Origin: Allium sativum
Lineage: Eukaryota > Streptophyta > Magnoliopsida > Asparagales > Amaryllidaceae
NCBI GenBank assembly: GCA_030737875.1
Contig: CM060920.1
Coordinates: forward strand, 815,626,686 to 815,690,685
Length of the DNA stretch: 64,000 bases
Direction: 5' to 3'
Position 1 is the stretch's first letter, and each line of letters begins with the position of its first letter. The notes beneath the pieces were generated by a model, which worked only from the letters and a program-made list of their open reading frames with translations, had not been told where the DNA came from and did no database searches. The translations under genes and the position numbers were made by a program. Of this stretch, positions 20,468 through 33,150 are shown in pieces.

Positions 20468-23400
20468 ACAAATCAAAATCATGACCTCTTACACCATATT
20501 TAAGTGCTCTAACTAGTTTGGACAAAGATATTTGTCGTAATTGATTAAATTTTAACTACATTTGATATAATTTTACGTTTAAATCAGAAAAACAGAGTAA
20601 GCTAGCAACGCGGTTTTCACGGTCTGGCCGGGTGAACCACGAGAACCTTGGATCTTGAACTACCACGGTTTGACTTACGGTTCCTACTTTACAACTATGC
20701 CTTGTCTTATCTATATTTGAACATAACAATAAACTAGTCAAGCAAAGTTGAAACTTGCTACATACAGTAGGATCTAGGCTTAAGGGGTCCTTACCTGTAT
20801 TTGAGACTATTAGGTAACAACTAAAACTTTTAACCAAACATCTGAACAACGATATCATAGCTAGGTTTTTGTTCCATAAGTTGTATAGCCAGGAAATTGA
20901 TAACAAACTGGAATTTGATGTTACTCCTCTTTTGCACTGCCCAATGTTGGTAACGTACCGATGTGTCAATGTTTGGGTGCAAAAAGTCGAACCTTTCATG
21001 TCACACTTCTATAGAGCATGTGGTTGAATCATGTCATTTTCTAGTTGTGTGATGAACTCCTACATCTAAAGCAAACAATTTTTTCCTTGGAGCAACCAAA
21101 CATGTTATGTTCATCTAATTGACTCTGTTCACATGATTTATGAAATGAAGACCTGAAAGGTTGAGCGCATGAAATTTAGTATGTTAGGTATCATATACAT
21201 GAAACTTTTGTATTTTGATCATTAAATATGGGTATTGGGCTGTATCTAGGCCCATTAGAACTGTTACTGGTATTATAAGAGATGGTATATGCTTGTGATA
21301 TGTAACCAAGGGTTATTGAATGAAATTTTACCTTCTTTTCACTTGTCAACTCCATTTTAGTTTGTGCTCTTTTGTTTCGCATTATCATCTTTGATTTCTC
21401 ATCTCATTCCAAGTTTTTTACAATGGAAAAACAATTTGGATCCATACAGAATAAGGCAGAGGGACTAGTGCTACTTAGGCGCGAGGACGGGGATTTGGGA
21501 AAGCATGCCAAATTGAACGATACCAATGATGAGAAAATGAATGTGGAAGATTATTGGAAGCCACAGTTGAAAAAGTATCGATAATAACATAACAGCATTG
21601 AACATATTTATTAAAAAAGAGTAAAGCAAAAAAAATTAAAGCACTCTTATTATTACTTGGGAGTTTGCTCCATTCTCCTTAATTCTCACCAAATGCAAAC
21701 ATTTTATTTTCAATAATATTATAATTTAACATCCTTATTAAATTGCTCTTATTATTCTATATTTAAGTATTAGGTTTTCAGAAATAACTACAAGCATTTA
21801 CAAATCTTCTCTCGTTTTTTCCCCAATAATTTATATTAGAGCCCAAATTATTTTCATAATTAGATAAGCTCGATTAATTAGTATTTATCAATACATAAAA
21901 CAATATAAAAGGTGTCGATTTCAATGCATATAGCATAGGAGCATCAACCACATATAAATTACATCCACTAAATTATATGCATTAACAATTCATTTTATAA
22001 TGTATTTGTTCAGATGGTCTTATGACACGTTACATTGTAATTCTATTAACTTCAAACACTTAGCAATTCAAATATTCTGCAATTACTTACAAGTTACAAT
22101 GCATTCTCAATTCTTTCCTAGTATCTATGTTCTTGTCCATGTATATTTAAATAATTATGTAATTTTAATTCAAACTAATGAATTAAGTTAACAATTTATT
22201 AATTCTTCTAATAAATCCTACAAATATGAGAATTTCAGTAGATATGATTATCAAAGGAAATGATGAAATTGGTTTTTGATGCAAATATAGAGATATGTAA
22301 CTCATATAGCATAAAATACACAAGCAAATAATAATAATTTTGTAATGTTTGTTTCATTTATCTTGAATGAAAAAACATACTTTTATTTCTATAACTTTTA
22401 AAGGATAAATCTATATTTTACAACATTACGACGCCAGAGTATAGATTACACTAGGAAAAAAAACTAAATAAACAAACTTCACTTTCTACATGATATTAAA
22501 TCTTACCAAACTCATAGTTCAGCTAACTACTAACATGTTTCGCAGTTATCAAATTTTAAACATTACTCTCCTATAAGGATATTAAAAAGTTAGAATCAAA
22601 AACCAAATAATAGATATAACCAGACTATGATATGCATTCCTCAATTACGAATACAAATAAAGCTCTTTTCATTTTTCTTTGACTTCTTTTTACATAAAAC
22701 TTCATATGTTTAATTAGTTCACTTGATTGTTAATTTAAATTCTTCAAAAAAAATAGTAATTTAACTTACAATTTATTTGAGTTGGGGCATTTATTTTCAT
22801 AAAGATATGTAGAAAGTCGGCATCAAAGTATTGGTCTTACATTAAACTTATTTATTATACAAGAAATCCAATATGGTGTTGACTTTTATCTTGCACTATA
22901 TTTGTTATCAGCTTTAACTTTTTACCTTTCAACCATTTGAAAGAAATTATGCATTTCAATCAAGAAAAATTAACTTGCAGTTAACACCCAGAAAATTAAA
23001 TAGTAGTTAATGTTACGTCTTTAAAATCTTCTGTTACAACCATGGTATTATCTATCTACTTGTACTGCACTATATTATTAAAGAGGAGTTTATATCTCTT
23101 TATCCTCATTCCTTCTTAAATTTACTTTTCACTTCCTTAATACCACAAGTTAATTCAATTTTTCTCTATTTACCGACCATTGTACATGCAAGTTGGAGTT
23201 TATTCAATTGTATTACTTTTTAAAATTTTATTTTGAACGTCCGTCCTTTTCACTCTCTTGTCCTCCCTAATAGAAACAACAACATTAGAGCCAAAACGTA
23301 AATTAAAAAATCAACACCAAACTTTATGCTTTATATCTTCTTTTAATCCATCGAACATGGCGTTCTCCCCTCGTTTTCTCTCACTATGTCTTCACTTTCG

Positions 23401-24318
23401 CTCTCTAAACCATGTAGGTTTCCTGAATGATGATTAGTCTAATAGATCTTAAATAGTGGTTTGTTCGCCTTATGCTATTCAAATTTTTTCTTTAGCTATA
23501 TGAAACAAATCCATGGTCCAACTTTTTTAGGGCTGTCATCGTTCACAGTTGAGATTGATCACTAATTCCTTTCCAATTAAGGTTTATTCCATTTAATTCG
23601 TACTTTACAATTACAAAGTAAATATACACCTTTTATTTTTCTTTTGCTAGCCATTTAACTGTGTTTTCCCTTCTTTTGAGAAAATTGATAAGTTGATATC
23701 GAATGTTAGTTCCTTCTCGTTTAAGGTTTGCTCCATGTTATTAATGCTTTATCCCTTAAAAGTATTATTTTTGCTTTGACTAGCTTATGTAATAACATTA
23801 TTCCCTTGATATGAGAAGTTGTTTCACAAGAGCCAAAATTTATTGAAATTCGGTAAAACTTTCATCTGCATATTATTTTTATATTATAATGTTTGACTTT
23901 TAGGCTTTGTTGTATAAGTAAAGTAAACTTTTATATTTCTACGAGTACGGATTTTATTTTGTTTTGATCCATTCATTACCTTTTCACCTAATATTTGATA
24001 GTCGGCTAAACAATAATCTAATTTCATTGTGGGTATTCCAAGTAAAAATTTAATGAGTCTTAATTCTAATTAATATATGTTTGTATAGTTTCCTACTAAT
24101 TTCCCTATGGAGCAATAACCTTGAGTTTCTCAACTAGTGTAAAATCATCATAGATATGGTTGCACTTTAATTCGAATGAGCCTTTGAAATTCATTTTTTT
24201 TTTAACATTTTTAGATAATAAACATAGTTCGTTACTTTATCAATTTGGATGGTATAATTTTGACATTTTTCTGCTTTGCTTCTGAAATTTGATTTGTTCC
24301 TTAGATCTAAGGAGAAGC
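20468..24318. other. Intergenic DNA, AT-rich, no confident gene
   Basis: A 147-codon minus-strand frame at 20556-20999 matches nothing I know, and its composition is not obviously coding. A 70-codon frame at 21375-21584 contains a short charged segment (NDEKMNVEDYWKPQLKKY) but has no recognisable domain. From 21600 to 24318 the DNA is very AT-rich with no frame, array or inverted repeat I can support. A short leader-like stretch with an ATG lies at 23358. Confidence 0.4.
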
Positions 24319-24805
24319 TGGTTTACAATATTTTTCATTAGCACCCAAAATATATCTGAGGGAATGTCCTGAAGAGAAAAATAGGGTCGTACGACTTTCC
24401 CCGGTCTGAGATAACTCACTGTTTCTCTGTGAAGTAAGCAACAGATTGCCAAGAACCCAATGGCTTGTGCCAGTATATTTCGTTAATCCAACGACATAAC
24501 AAAATACTTAAAGGAATACACTGAAGAACAATATGGTACCTCGAGAGAACAAGAGAACACACCATTTTATAGTGGTTTGGTTTGATTCGAACCTACATCC
24601 ACTTTAAGATCTTTTATGATTTTATTCATGGAGGAGGTTACATAAGTAGATTTCCAAATAGATTTACAAATTTGAAAGTAGAAATTCCCCTTCTTTTTCT
24701 TTCGTGAAGTCGTCCCTCTTCGATGTAGCTCTTGGGGTATTATTTATAGTGGATTTGGGGACCCTTCTGTTGTTGGGCTATTGGGCCTATAAGAGCTTTT
24801 GTCGG
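24319..24805 (-). repeat. 3' LTR of element Z, left part
   Basis: It matches 57641-58130 (for example CCAGTATATTTCGTTAATCC in both) and stops at GTCGG, where element 2 is inserted. The match resumes at 40507 with CCACCTTTTCCC. Confidence 0.85.
24801..24805. other. Target site duplication GTCGG of element 2 (left)
   Basis: GTCGG precedes the element and recurs at 40502-40506. The uninterrupted copy of the site in the other Z LTR reads GTCGGCCGCC at about 58124. Confidence 0.95.
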
Positions 24806-26639
24806 TGTGAAAACCCGTTACTTCCCCGTAAAGGAAAGTGTCGGATAGTTCGAGAACAAGCCACAACAGAACGCATATAAAAGAACATTTCATCGTATAT
24901 TACAACAATGCATCAGATTACAAGAATATACAGAGTATAAATGAATATTACACAGAAATATCAGAGATTACAATAAATTACAAAGCAGCGGAAAATAATA
25001 CAATACACAACTAGAAGAGATATACGGATACAAAGCTTTCTGGATATCGTTCCAGCTGTAAACCAGGATCCTGTGAATATAAATCTGCAAAACCAAAACT
25101 ACTAGCTGCCCGTGTCAAAATAAGGGCACCCAGAGTTTAGGTTAAAACAATAAACTCCAGGTTAGTCATGTGACTGGTGTGAGAACTAAAACAGTTAATC
25201 CTTATTTTTAAAGTTAGGTAAATCAAGGGACCACGCCGTATAACACGGAACGGGTTTCCTCCCAAGAATACCAGTGCATAAAACAAACAGCGCAATGCTA
25301 AATAAAGAAAAATGAAGCTGTTATAAGACCCAGGTCCCATCACACAATGCAACGCAGCCGAGGATAGGGTTTTCCCTTATAACAGCCAAAGAATGCTTAA
25401 TACGTTTAAAACAAATCGTTTGATACTATTATAAGTGCATAGTGTATAAAACAACTTCAAATCATAAGTATCAATCATAGGCGGCATGGGTACCATATAT
25501 CATGTCGCCATACTAGTTCTACAATTAAAACCGCAAATGTCGTATTGGAAGTTGGGTTATCATTTATGGTATGAACCGAGGCTAGGGGCAAGATCCTCAA
25601 CCGATTCGAGACAATCTAGCCCATGTCTCAGGAACAGCCGCAACTGCCCCATGGATCGTCAGGGCCGGTCCACCGATGTGGATTATTATGCCTGAACAAT
25701 ACGTCTCTCCGCCCTTTGGGGCGTAAGCCTGGCCCGTCAGCCGACCAGAAGCATCGGCCGAAACCGATATCACGAGGCGCCTCGCTTTTCAGCAAGTAAT
25801 AATAAGTAACATCCACATGAGTCAAACTCGTCAGCCAGTTCAAGCACTGACGCCACTCCTAACTAGAAAGAAACGCATGTCCTCCCTGATGTCCGTCTCC
25901 CGTTTTTAGTTCATACCGGGTGTGATACTCGCGAATCAACGTTACACAAAGCTACGCCACAAAGGCCGTGCTTCGATCATCAACCACAAGACTTTGCTTT
26001 TCAACAGAAGCCTTGATCATTTGCATCTTAGCATGCCACACAGGCAATTCAGTCCATGCGATTGATATCCATCAATATATAACCCCTGAGCTCGTACGTC
26101 TCAGAGAAGGGCGTTAAGCAAGAGAATAAATTCTCCGCCGCCAAACAGATATATATTTAATAGAGATCAATCACACGGACTAAAATCCAATGTCAGACAC
26201 ACAGTCCATTTACAAGTCCGTTCTGGGTCTGAACGAAACCGGAGGCACCTAGTACCCCGCATATCCATCGATCTCCAAGTACGTATGGACGATCACTAAC
26301 TGTTTCCATCTTCTTGGGTGTACAACCCAATCAAGATCATCAGTAATTACCCAAACGACGTGAAGACTTCTGGTCTTCGACCACCGTCTTCATCTTCGAC
26401 TTATCGTCGTATCAGTTATTCAGAATGGGATAAACCCGGTCTTTCCAAATAACTCGCGTGTATTTTAAATAAGTGTTACACAAACACAACATACGCCTCA
26501 TTCCAATTCATCAGTCACTAACCGTAAATCAATCAAGAGAATAATTTCCCAAATATTAACCCCGAAGGCCGAAACCAACATCAGATCGATATCCAGAAAA
26601 CCATTCTGCTTGGCTAACCGACAGTTAGTTTCTAAATTT

Positions 26640-27575
26640 CACATTCATAGGGAAAGGTTCCCATTAATTTTATCCAAGGTAAATTCCTTGAATTTACTCT
26701 TTATTCTATTTTTGAATCTCAATTCAAACTAGTCGGGATTAGTGAACCTTACCGAAGTAATCATTTATTTTAATTTCCTAATCCCAACCTATTCATCCCA
26801 TGAAGTAAAACTGGTAATACTTCATATCTAACACCACAGTGTTATCGGTAAATTCAATTACCATTTCACGTTCAAATCTAATTAAAGATTTAACTATCGC
26901 CTGGAGCAAAACTGGTGATACTCCATTTTCGATCATTTCAATCTAATTAAAGATTCATTAAAACTCCACTTAGTTTTAATCGTTAACTGGGCTAAAGAAT
27001 CCGTGTCATTTAAAACACGGTTCACGATAAAGCCAAAGTCACATTCCATTGATTATCGGGTTAAAGAACGAGTGTTATTTAAAACACTGTTCACGATAAA
27101 CCCAAAAATCAATATCAATTCAATTCCAATTAAATATTATTTAATTGGTACACTTCATTAAATCTAAATAAAAAGATTTAATCTTTTCTCAACTGGGTTC
27201 AAGAACAGTGTTAGTGAAGACACCATTCACGACAAACCCAAATCACATTTGATATTAAATACAAGGCTCTGAATAGAAAATATATCGGCTCATATTCAAT
27301 ATCAAATTCCACGACAAACAAATATCATATTGGAAATAACGATATATATATTTATATCTTTCAAATTTCCATAACAATATCTGTATCATCACGAAATCCA
27401 ATATCGAAATATTCCGAAGACGATTTCGATTCAAATCCATTCCAATATAATTATTGGAAATTCTGGTTATTTTTAAAACCCTTTCAAATCCAATTTATTT
27501 ATTTTTAAAATAAATAAATAAATTACTATTCTAGTTCAAAACTAGTTCATTTCGATAAAAATCTATTTTTATCTT
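26640..27575 (-). repeat. Chain of stem-loops in the element 2 3' LTR
   Basis: Perfect hairpins lie every 30-60 bp. Examples: TGAAGTA/TACTTCA at 26801-26824, TGGAG/CTCCA at 26902-26925, TTAAAACT/AGTTTTAA at 26958-26979, CCGTGT/ACACGG at 27001-27020, AGTGTT/AACACT at 27071-27088, CCAATTAAAT/ATTTAATTGG at 27126-27148 and GATAAAAA/TTTTTATC at 27554-27573. The first two share the loop word AAACTGGT but have different stems. Three units also have an outer GGGTT/AACCC-type stem. The same chain lies in the other LTR at about 34985-35915. Function unknown. Confidence 0.75.
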
Positions 27576-27920
27576 TTCAAATATGGAGTTTTTCATCCCA
27601 ATTTTTCCCAAATCATTTCTTATGATTTTACACAAATTAGTACTATTTTTAATAATTTTATCAAGGCCCGTACAGTCGATTTCCAACAATGGCCATCGAA
27701 CTGCACTTATATCGACCTTTTTCAAATTTGATTTGGACATAATTCCAAATCCAACCGTTAGATTTCAAATTTCTAACATTCGTTAGAAAGCTCTTTTCGA
27801 TACGAACCCAACGGTTCCGGTTTTAGGAGAATCCGACGGTCGGATCTCCCGTAATGTCCGTTTGAAATAAATGGTCGAAATTCACGAACTGCCGCGGCGC
27901 GGCGCGTTCTATTCAGGCCA

Positions 27921-27953
27921 TTATATTATATATATAATATATATAATATATAT
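27921..27953. repeat. AT microsatellite, length differs between the two LTRs
   Basis: ATATATAATATATATAATAT-type repeat in the 3' LTR; the 5' LTR has a shorter form at about 36261-36285. Confidence 0.8.
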
Positions 27954-28403
27954 TTCGTCGATTTCTATTTAAAACGAATTATAAAAATAGTTTTAAATTC
28001 GTTTCAAAAGCAATTTCAACTTCCATTTCAATTCAAATCAAAATCGAATTCTTCTTTATAAATTCGTTTTAAAATTCATTTCTATTCAATTCAAATTTCC
28101 ATTCAATTTGAATTCATTTCAATTCGCTTTCAATTCAATTTGAATTCGTTTTCAATTCAATTCATTTCAAAATCGTTTTCAATTCAATTCATTTCAAAAT
28201 CGTTTTCAATTCAATTCATTTCGAAATCGTTATATATTCAATTCATTTCGCAATCGTTATATATTCAATTCATTTCGAAATGAATAAAATCGATATAAAT
28301 ATCGTTCACGTCAAAATGGCGTCAATCTAATCAACACGGCTTCATAAATTTCTATTTTCAAATATTCTATTTCAAATATTTCTTTTTCAAAATAGTTGTT
28401 ATC

Positions 28404-28960
28404 AAAATATTTCGTTCAACACATGACCAATCTCAATGGATGAGTACTGTCAACACATGAACCTTTATTTTATATTGATAAAGATGTAAATTTTATTACT
28501 AAAATATTTCGTTCAACACATGACCAATCTCAAGGGATGAGTACTGTCAACACATGAACCTTTATTTTATATTGATAAAGATGTAAATTTTATTACTAAA
28601 ATATTTCGTTCAACACATGACCAATCTCAAGGGATGAGTACTGTCAACACATGAACCTTTATTTTATATTGATAAAGATGTAAATTTTATTACTAAAATA
28701 TTTCGTTCAACACATGACCAATCTCAAGGGATGAGTACTGTCAACACATGAACCTTTATTTTATATTGATAAAGATGTAAATTTTATTACTAAAATATTT
28801 CGTTCAACACATGACCAATCTCAAGGGATGAGTGCTGTCAACACATGAACCTTTATTTTATATTGATAAAGATGTAAATTTTATTACTAAAATATTTCGT
28901 TCAACACATGACCAATCTCAAGGGATGAGTACTGTCAACACATGAACCTTTATTTTATAT
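28404..28960. repeat. Tandem array, 97-bp unit, six copies (3' LTR of element 2)
   Basis: Copies start at 28404, 28501, 28598, 28695, 28792 and 28889, the last one incomplete. Each starts AAAATATTTCGTTCAACACA and contains TCAACACATGA twice. Copies are almost identical, which points to recent expansion or homogenisation. The equivalent array in the other LTR is at 36737-37292. Confidence 0.95.
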
Positions 28961-29837
28961 TTTTTCTTTATTTTATAAATTGGAATGAGGCCCAATCAAT
29001 CACCATATAATGTTAATTATATGGATTTTCATACATCACACGTATATAATAGCATTGCAAAATAATCAACCATCAACCAAAGTGCACTACACTGTATAAG
29101 CATCAAATATAGATATCTAACGCTTATAACAGCCTATCAATCAATCGATCGACATATTTAATCAATCAGGATGAGTGAACTTCAAATTTCATCCCAACAC
29201 CCGTGTGGGGTTTCAAACAATCAAACACAGATTTTAGTTGTGCAGTTGGGCGATGTGTAAAATTTATCGACCCAATCAATGTCCTTCAAATAGGTGTACA
29301 TAAACAAACCGTCCGGTTTGTAAATGAATATTTTATTTTATTCACTTCCACGTTAAAACTATATTTTTAACGATAAAATATTTTATTTAACCTATGAATG
29401 TTCTATTCAGTTCATTTATTCAATAAAATGATATTTTTATTTTTCTAACATATTTTAGAAAATTTCGGCGGCATAACGACACGATACTAGAAACGGGACG
29501 AGGCCTAGCCTTATCCCCGGTCTAGTGAAGGCCCACGCCATTCACACATCAATCAAATCAATTTCATTTCACCAACCAATTCAAATTTCAATCAAATAAT
29601 CTAACCAACTACACAACCAAACAATTTAACAAACAAGCCATCCATGGTCTGTGGATGACGGGTGTCGGGTGCTGCTAAGCACCGTCTGCATCCTAGTATA
29701 TATATAACTAGAAAAATTAAATTGAAAGGTGAGAAGTTCTCACAAATAGCTATCCAAACATCTTGACTCTTCTTTTAGAGAAATCTTCATTGTTATCGCA
29801 TCTTCGTCATCTTCATTGCCCGTAGCCACTACATATG

Positions 29838-30605
29838 TAAAAATCGAATTTTTACTTCGCTATTCAATATATAAAAATCGAATTTTTAGTATGCTATTCA
29901 ATATATAAAAATCGAATTTTTAGTATGCTATTCTATATATAAAAATCGAATTTTTAGTATGCTATTCAATATATAAAAATCGAATTTTTAGTATGCTATT
30001 CAATATATAAAAATCGAATTTTTAGTATGCTATTCAATATATAAAAATCGAATTTTTAGTATGCTATTCAATATATAAAAATCGAATTTTTACTTTGCTA
30101 TTCTATATATAAAAATCGAATTTTTAGTATGCTATTCTATATATAAAAATCGAATTTTTAGTATGCTATTCAATATATAAAAATCGAATTTTTAGTATGC
30201 TATTCAATATATAAAAATCGAATTTTTAGTATGCTATTCTATATATAAAAATCGAATTTTTACTTTGCTATTCTATATATAAAAATCGAATTTTTACTAT
30301 GCTATTCAATATATAAAAATCGAATTTTTAGTATGCTATTCAATATATAAAAATCGAATTTTTAGTATGCTATTCTATATATAAAAATCGAATTTTTACT
30401 TTGCTATTCTATATATAAAAATCGAATTTTTAGTATGCTATTCAATATATAAAAATCGAATTTTTAGTATGCTATTCTATATATAAAAATCGAATTTTTA
30501 CTTTGCTATTTATATATAAAAATCGAATTTTTACTTTGCTATTCTATATATAAAAATCGAATTTTTTACTTTGCTATTCTATATATAAAAATCGAATTTT
30601 TACTT
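29838..30605. repeat. Tandem array, 34-bp hairpin unit, about 23 copies (3' LTR of element 2)
   Basis: Each unit holds AAAAATCGAATTTTT (6-bp arms around CGA) followed by AGTATGCTATTC or ACTTTGCTATTC and ATATAT. Two unit types (AGTATG and ACTTTG) are mixed in a similar order in both LTRs. The other LTR has about 25 copies at 38170-38999. Confidence 0.95.
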
Positions 30606-30796
30606 TGATGTCATATAGATAAAAATTCCATTTCAAAAATATAGATTTCGCCTTTTTCATTTTAAAGATTTCAACTCTTCTATTTCACAAAATTAATGCT
30701 ATTCTAATTTCAAAACTAAAATTAAAATCCTTGTTATTAATTTTTTTTTTAATAAAAAACAGATTATATAATCATTTAAATTAAATAAAATCTCAC

Positions 30797-31190
30797 CTTT
30801 CTTCTATCCGCAACCGTTCCAGGGATTAACGGCACCAATTCATCGCTGCTTCCTCTGCTGATCGGAGTCGCACCCAAGACCGCTGAACGATGCCCCCATC
30901 TCACCGTTGACCAACCCTTGAGCCTCGAACCCCTAGCTGCGATCGTCACTGGAAGAAGAAAGGGGGCCTTGGGGTTCACGTGCGTCGGATTTGGGGCTGA
31001 GGGGATTGGCGCTATCGGGGTTTGGGAGAAGAGGGGAGCAGGCGGTGGAGGCTAGGGGGTGGAGCTTCTGGAGGGGCGGTGGCCTGACGACGAGATGGCG
31101 GGGAGGGAGGCGGCGACGGGCTCGAGATCTGGTGTTTTTTTTTTCCAGAGGCCGACGGTGAAGAAGGAAGTGAGGGAGAGAGAAAAGGAA
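30797..31190 (-). promoter_or_regulatory. GC-rich transcribed leader of the element 2 3' LTR, with splice-donor-like end
   Basis: Downstream of the TATA box on the minus strand the DNA turns from AT-rich to strongly GC-rich for about 400 bp, starting with a pyrimidine stretch (CTTCCTTTTCTCTCTCCCTC). It ends at GAAAG|GTGAGA (30797/30796), a good plant donor. A 67-codon frame (30979-30776) crosses the donor and is not convincing as a gene. I infer a leader exon; an acceptor was not identified. Confidence 0.45.
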
Positions 31191-31198
31191 GTGGGGCC

Positions 31199-31207
31199 TT
31201 TTATATT
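31199..31207 (-). promoter_or_regulatory. TATA box of the element 2 3' LTR
   Basis: AATATAAAAGG on the minus strand is followed by CCCCACTTCC and a pyrimidine-rich stretch. It lies about 907 bp inside the LTR, leaving some 6.4 kb of R-U5. The other LTR has it at 39586-39594. Confidence 0.6.
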
Positions 31208-32114
31208 TAATTATTTATTTTATTATTTTATATTTTTCCAAACCCTAATTGTTGACTTTTCATTTGAACTCAGAATCGAACCCACCGACTGTCGCCCCTA
31301 GCGTTTTACCCCCATTCCGAACACAATGGGATATGCCACGCAAGCTGATTCGGCTGTCACAATCAGTTTCCGTTAAATTTGCATTTAAATCATTATATTG
31401 AATTTTAAACGTACATTTTAAATTACTGGGGTTACACACTAACTCTAAAAATTCTCGAAAAATATTTTCTAGCTTCGTATTGATGACACGGTCCTAACAA
31501 AACTAGTTTCGTCGAATTATGAGACCGTTGGAAAAATGGCCAATTTCCAGTCGATTAAAATCAACTGAAACTGGTCAAATGCGTTTTCCTTTGCCACGCT
31601 CACATACTGATTCGAAAAATTATGAAATTTGGAATCTAGCAATAATTTTACATCACGGACCCAACAAAACTGGTTTCGTCGAAATCCGAGGTCGTTTGCA
31701 AAATGTCCATTTTTAAGGGCCTGAATTCCATAGCGACTATTCAGAATTTTCAACTGGACATATCTTTTGATTCCCGCTATGAAATTTCGATTTGTCGGAT
31801 TCGTTGGAAAGATATCATCAATTAGATCCTAATGTTTTTGGTTTCACTAAAATCCGGATTATTTTGCACCCGGTACATTCAATTGAAGTTTGAAATCGAA
31901 TTATCGAACTACCGCGCCATTTTCAATTCCTTTTATAAATATAAATAAATATTTATATTCTAACGACGACGTATATAATATATACGTTCTAATTATATTC
32001 AAAACAAATTTCTCGTCGATATTATTTAAAATAATTCATTTTAAATAATCAAAATTTGCTAAAATTGCCAAAATAAAAAAAAATTAAACTGGCCCAGATT
32101 TTCGGGTTGTTACA

Positions 32115-33150
32115 ATCTCCCCCACTTAAAACTTTTCGTCCCCGAAAAGGAACAAAGTCGAAAGTGGTTTGATTAATTAGCTCTACGCTCGATCTGGCTT
32201 CTATTCTCCAACTATTCAGTTTCTGAGAATTTTCAAAAATTTCAAAAATTTGGCTAACACCCTAAATTTTCGAAAAATTTCGCCATAACCTCCCCTGCAC
32301 CGGGAGCATCGGGGAATTTCAAATAGCTTCCCCGGTCCCTCTAATCTCAAAAAGAAAAAGAAAAAGCCAAGCGGCTAGCCAATAGGCTCATAAAATCATC
32401 ATCAGCCAAACAAAACAGTAAATTATGTAGTAAACATGTACCTATTTGTCGGGCAAACAAATTTTATTCTCTGGCTCTAGCCTCCTTGCTATGACCTGTT
32501 CAATGTAAGTATATGTATATGCAAGCAAATGCGACCAATTTTCCATACAATTCAATATTTGATCCAATTAGGCATAATGGTTCAAAATTACCAAACAATT
32601 AAACAGACAACACAAACATCAATCTATTAGTGGATTAACGTTTCAAATTCATAATTTTGGTATATATAAAGAAAATCATGGATGCCAAATCACAACAATG
32701 TATTCTAGCTATATTAGTTTTGGTTCTCACACCAGTCTAATGGAAATATATAGAAAATCACACCTTCGAAACTCGAACATAAATGTTGATGATGCGATCG
32801 CTATCATCAATATCATCTTCGGGCGACTAGAGTGTGATGCTATATCTATCCAATATATTAAAACTTTGAATACACGCGGATCAGACGTATACGCAAAATC
32901 TATATATTCTGGATTGTCCACATCAATATAAATAAATAATCAACTACGAATAATTGATTTAAATTTTCAAAACAAAATTTGTTTTCATTTGAAAAATAAA
33001 CTCTTCACACTCGTTCTAGGATACTATGGATCCCATCTCTAACGAGTCATTCTCGTTGGATATTACTAATCCAAATTCTGATGAATTATTTCGTATGGTT
33101 CTAATGTGTCTTGTTCTCTGAGCTTTGTAAACCTCAGCTCTGATACCAAC
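32115..33150 (-). other. Internal region of element 2, non-coding
   Basis: 1036 bp between the LTRs. It has a purine tract (32115-32131, AAGTGGGGGAGAT on the minus strand) beside the 3' LTR and a primer site at its other end. In between I see no gag or pol motif; the longest frame is 77 codons and unremarkable. Confidence 0.85.
33137..33148 (-). other. Primer binding site (tRNA-Met) of element 2
   Basis: TGGTATCAGAGC on the minus strand, two bases from the LTR end CACA. Confidence 0.92.

Larger units (their letters stand above)
24806..32114 (-). repeat. 3' LTR of element 2 (7309 bp)
   Basis: In transcription order (minus): U3 with three copies of a motif near 31830, 31655 and 31488; TATA box at 31199-31207; GC-rich leader 31190-30797; 34-bp array; a stretch without arrays; 97-bp array; short ATTTCAAAATCG-type repeats; hairpin chain 27575-26640; and an end part with ordinary composition (26500-24806). 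No frame exceeds 90 codons, and the frames present show no coding features. Confidence 0.93.

Noticed and set aside
20556..20999. 147-codon minus-strand open frame as a gene
   Set aside because: No family resemblance, no promoter or splice context, and not extreme in length for this much sequence.
22449..22462. CACTAGGAAAAA as the missing left end of the CACTA transposon
   Set aside because: Only the first five bases agree well with CACTACTAGAAA, and no subterminal repeats lie beside it.
25486..25843. Overlapping frames of about 70 codons in both LTRs of element 2
   Set aside because: Open on both strands, no domain, simply duplicated with the LTR.
29838..30605. Regular 34-bp repeats reminiscent of a CRISPR array
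   Set aside because: There are no unique spacers; the whole unit repeats, it lies in a plant LTR, and a second copy sits in the partner LTR. It is a tandem repeat.
30776..30979. 67-codon frame in the GC-rich part of the element 2 LTR as a conserved gene
   Set aside because: Identity between the two LTRs only reflects recent insertion; it crosses a likely splice donor and has no recognisable domain.
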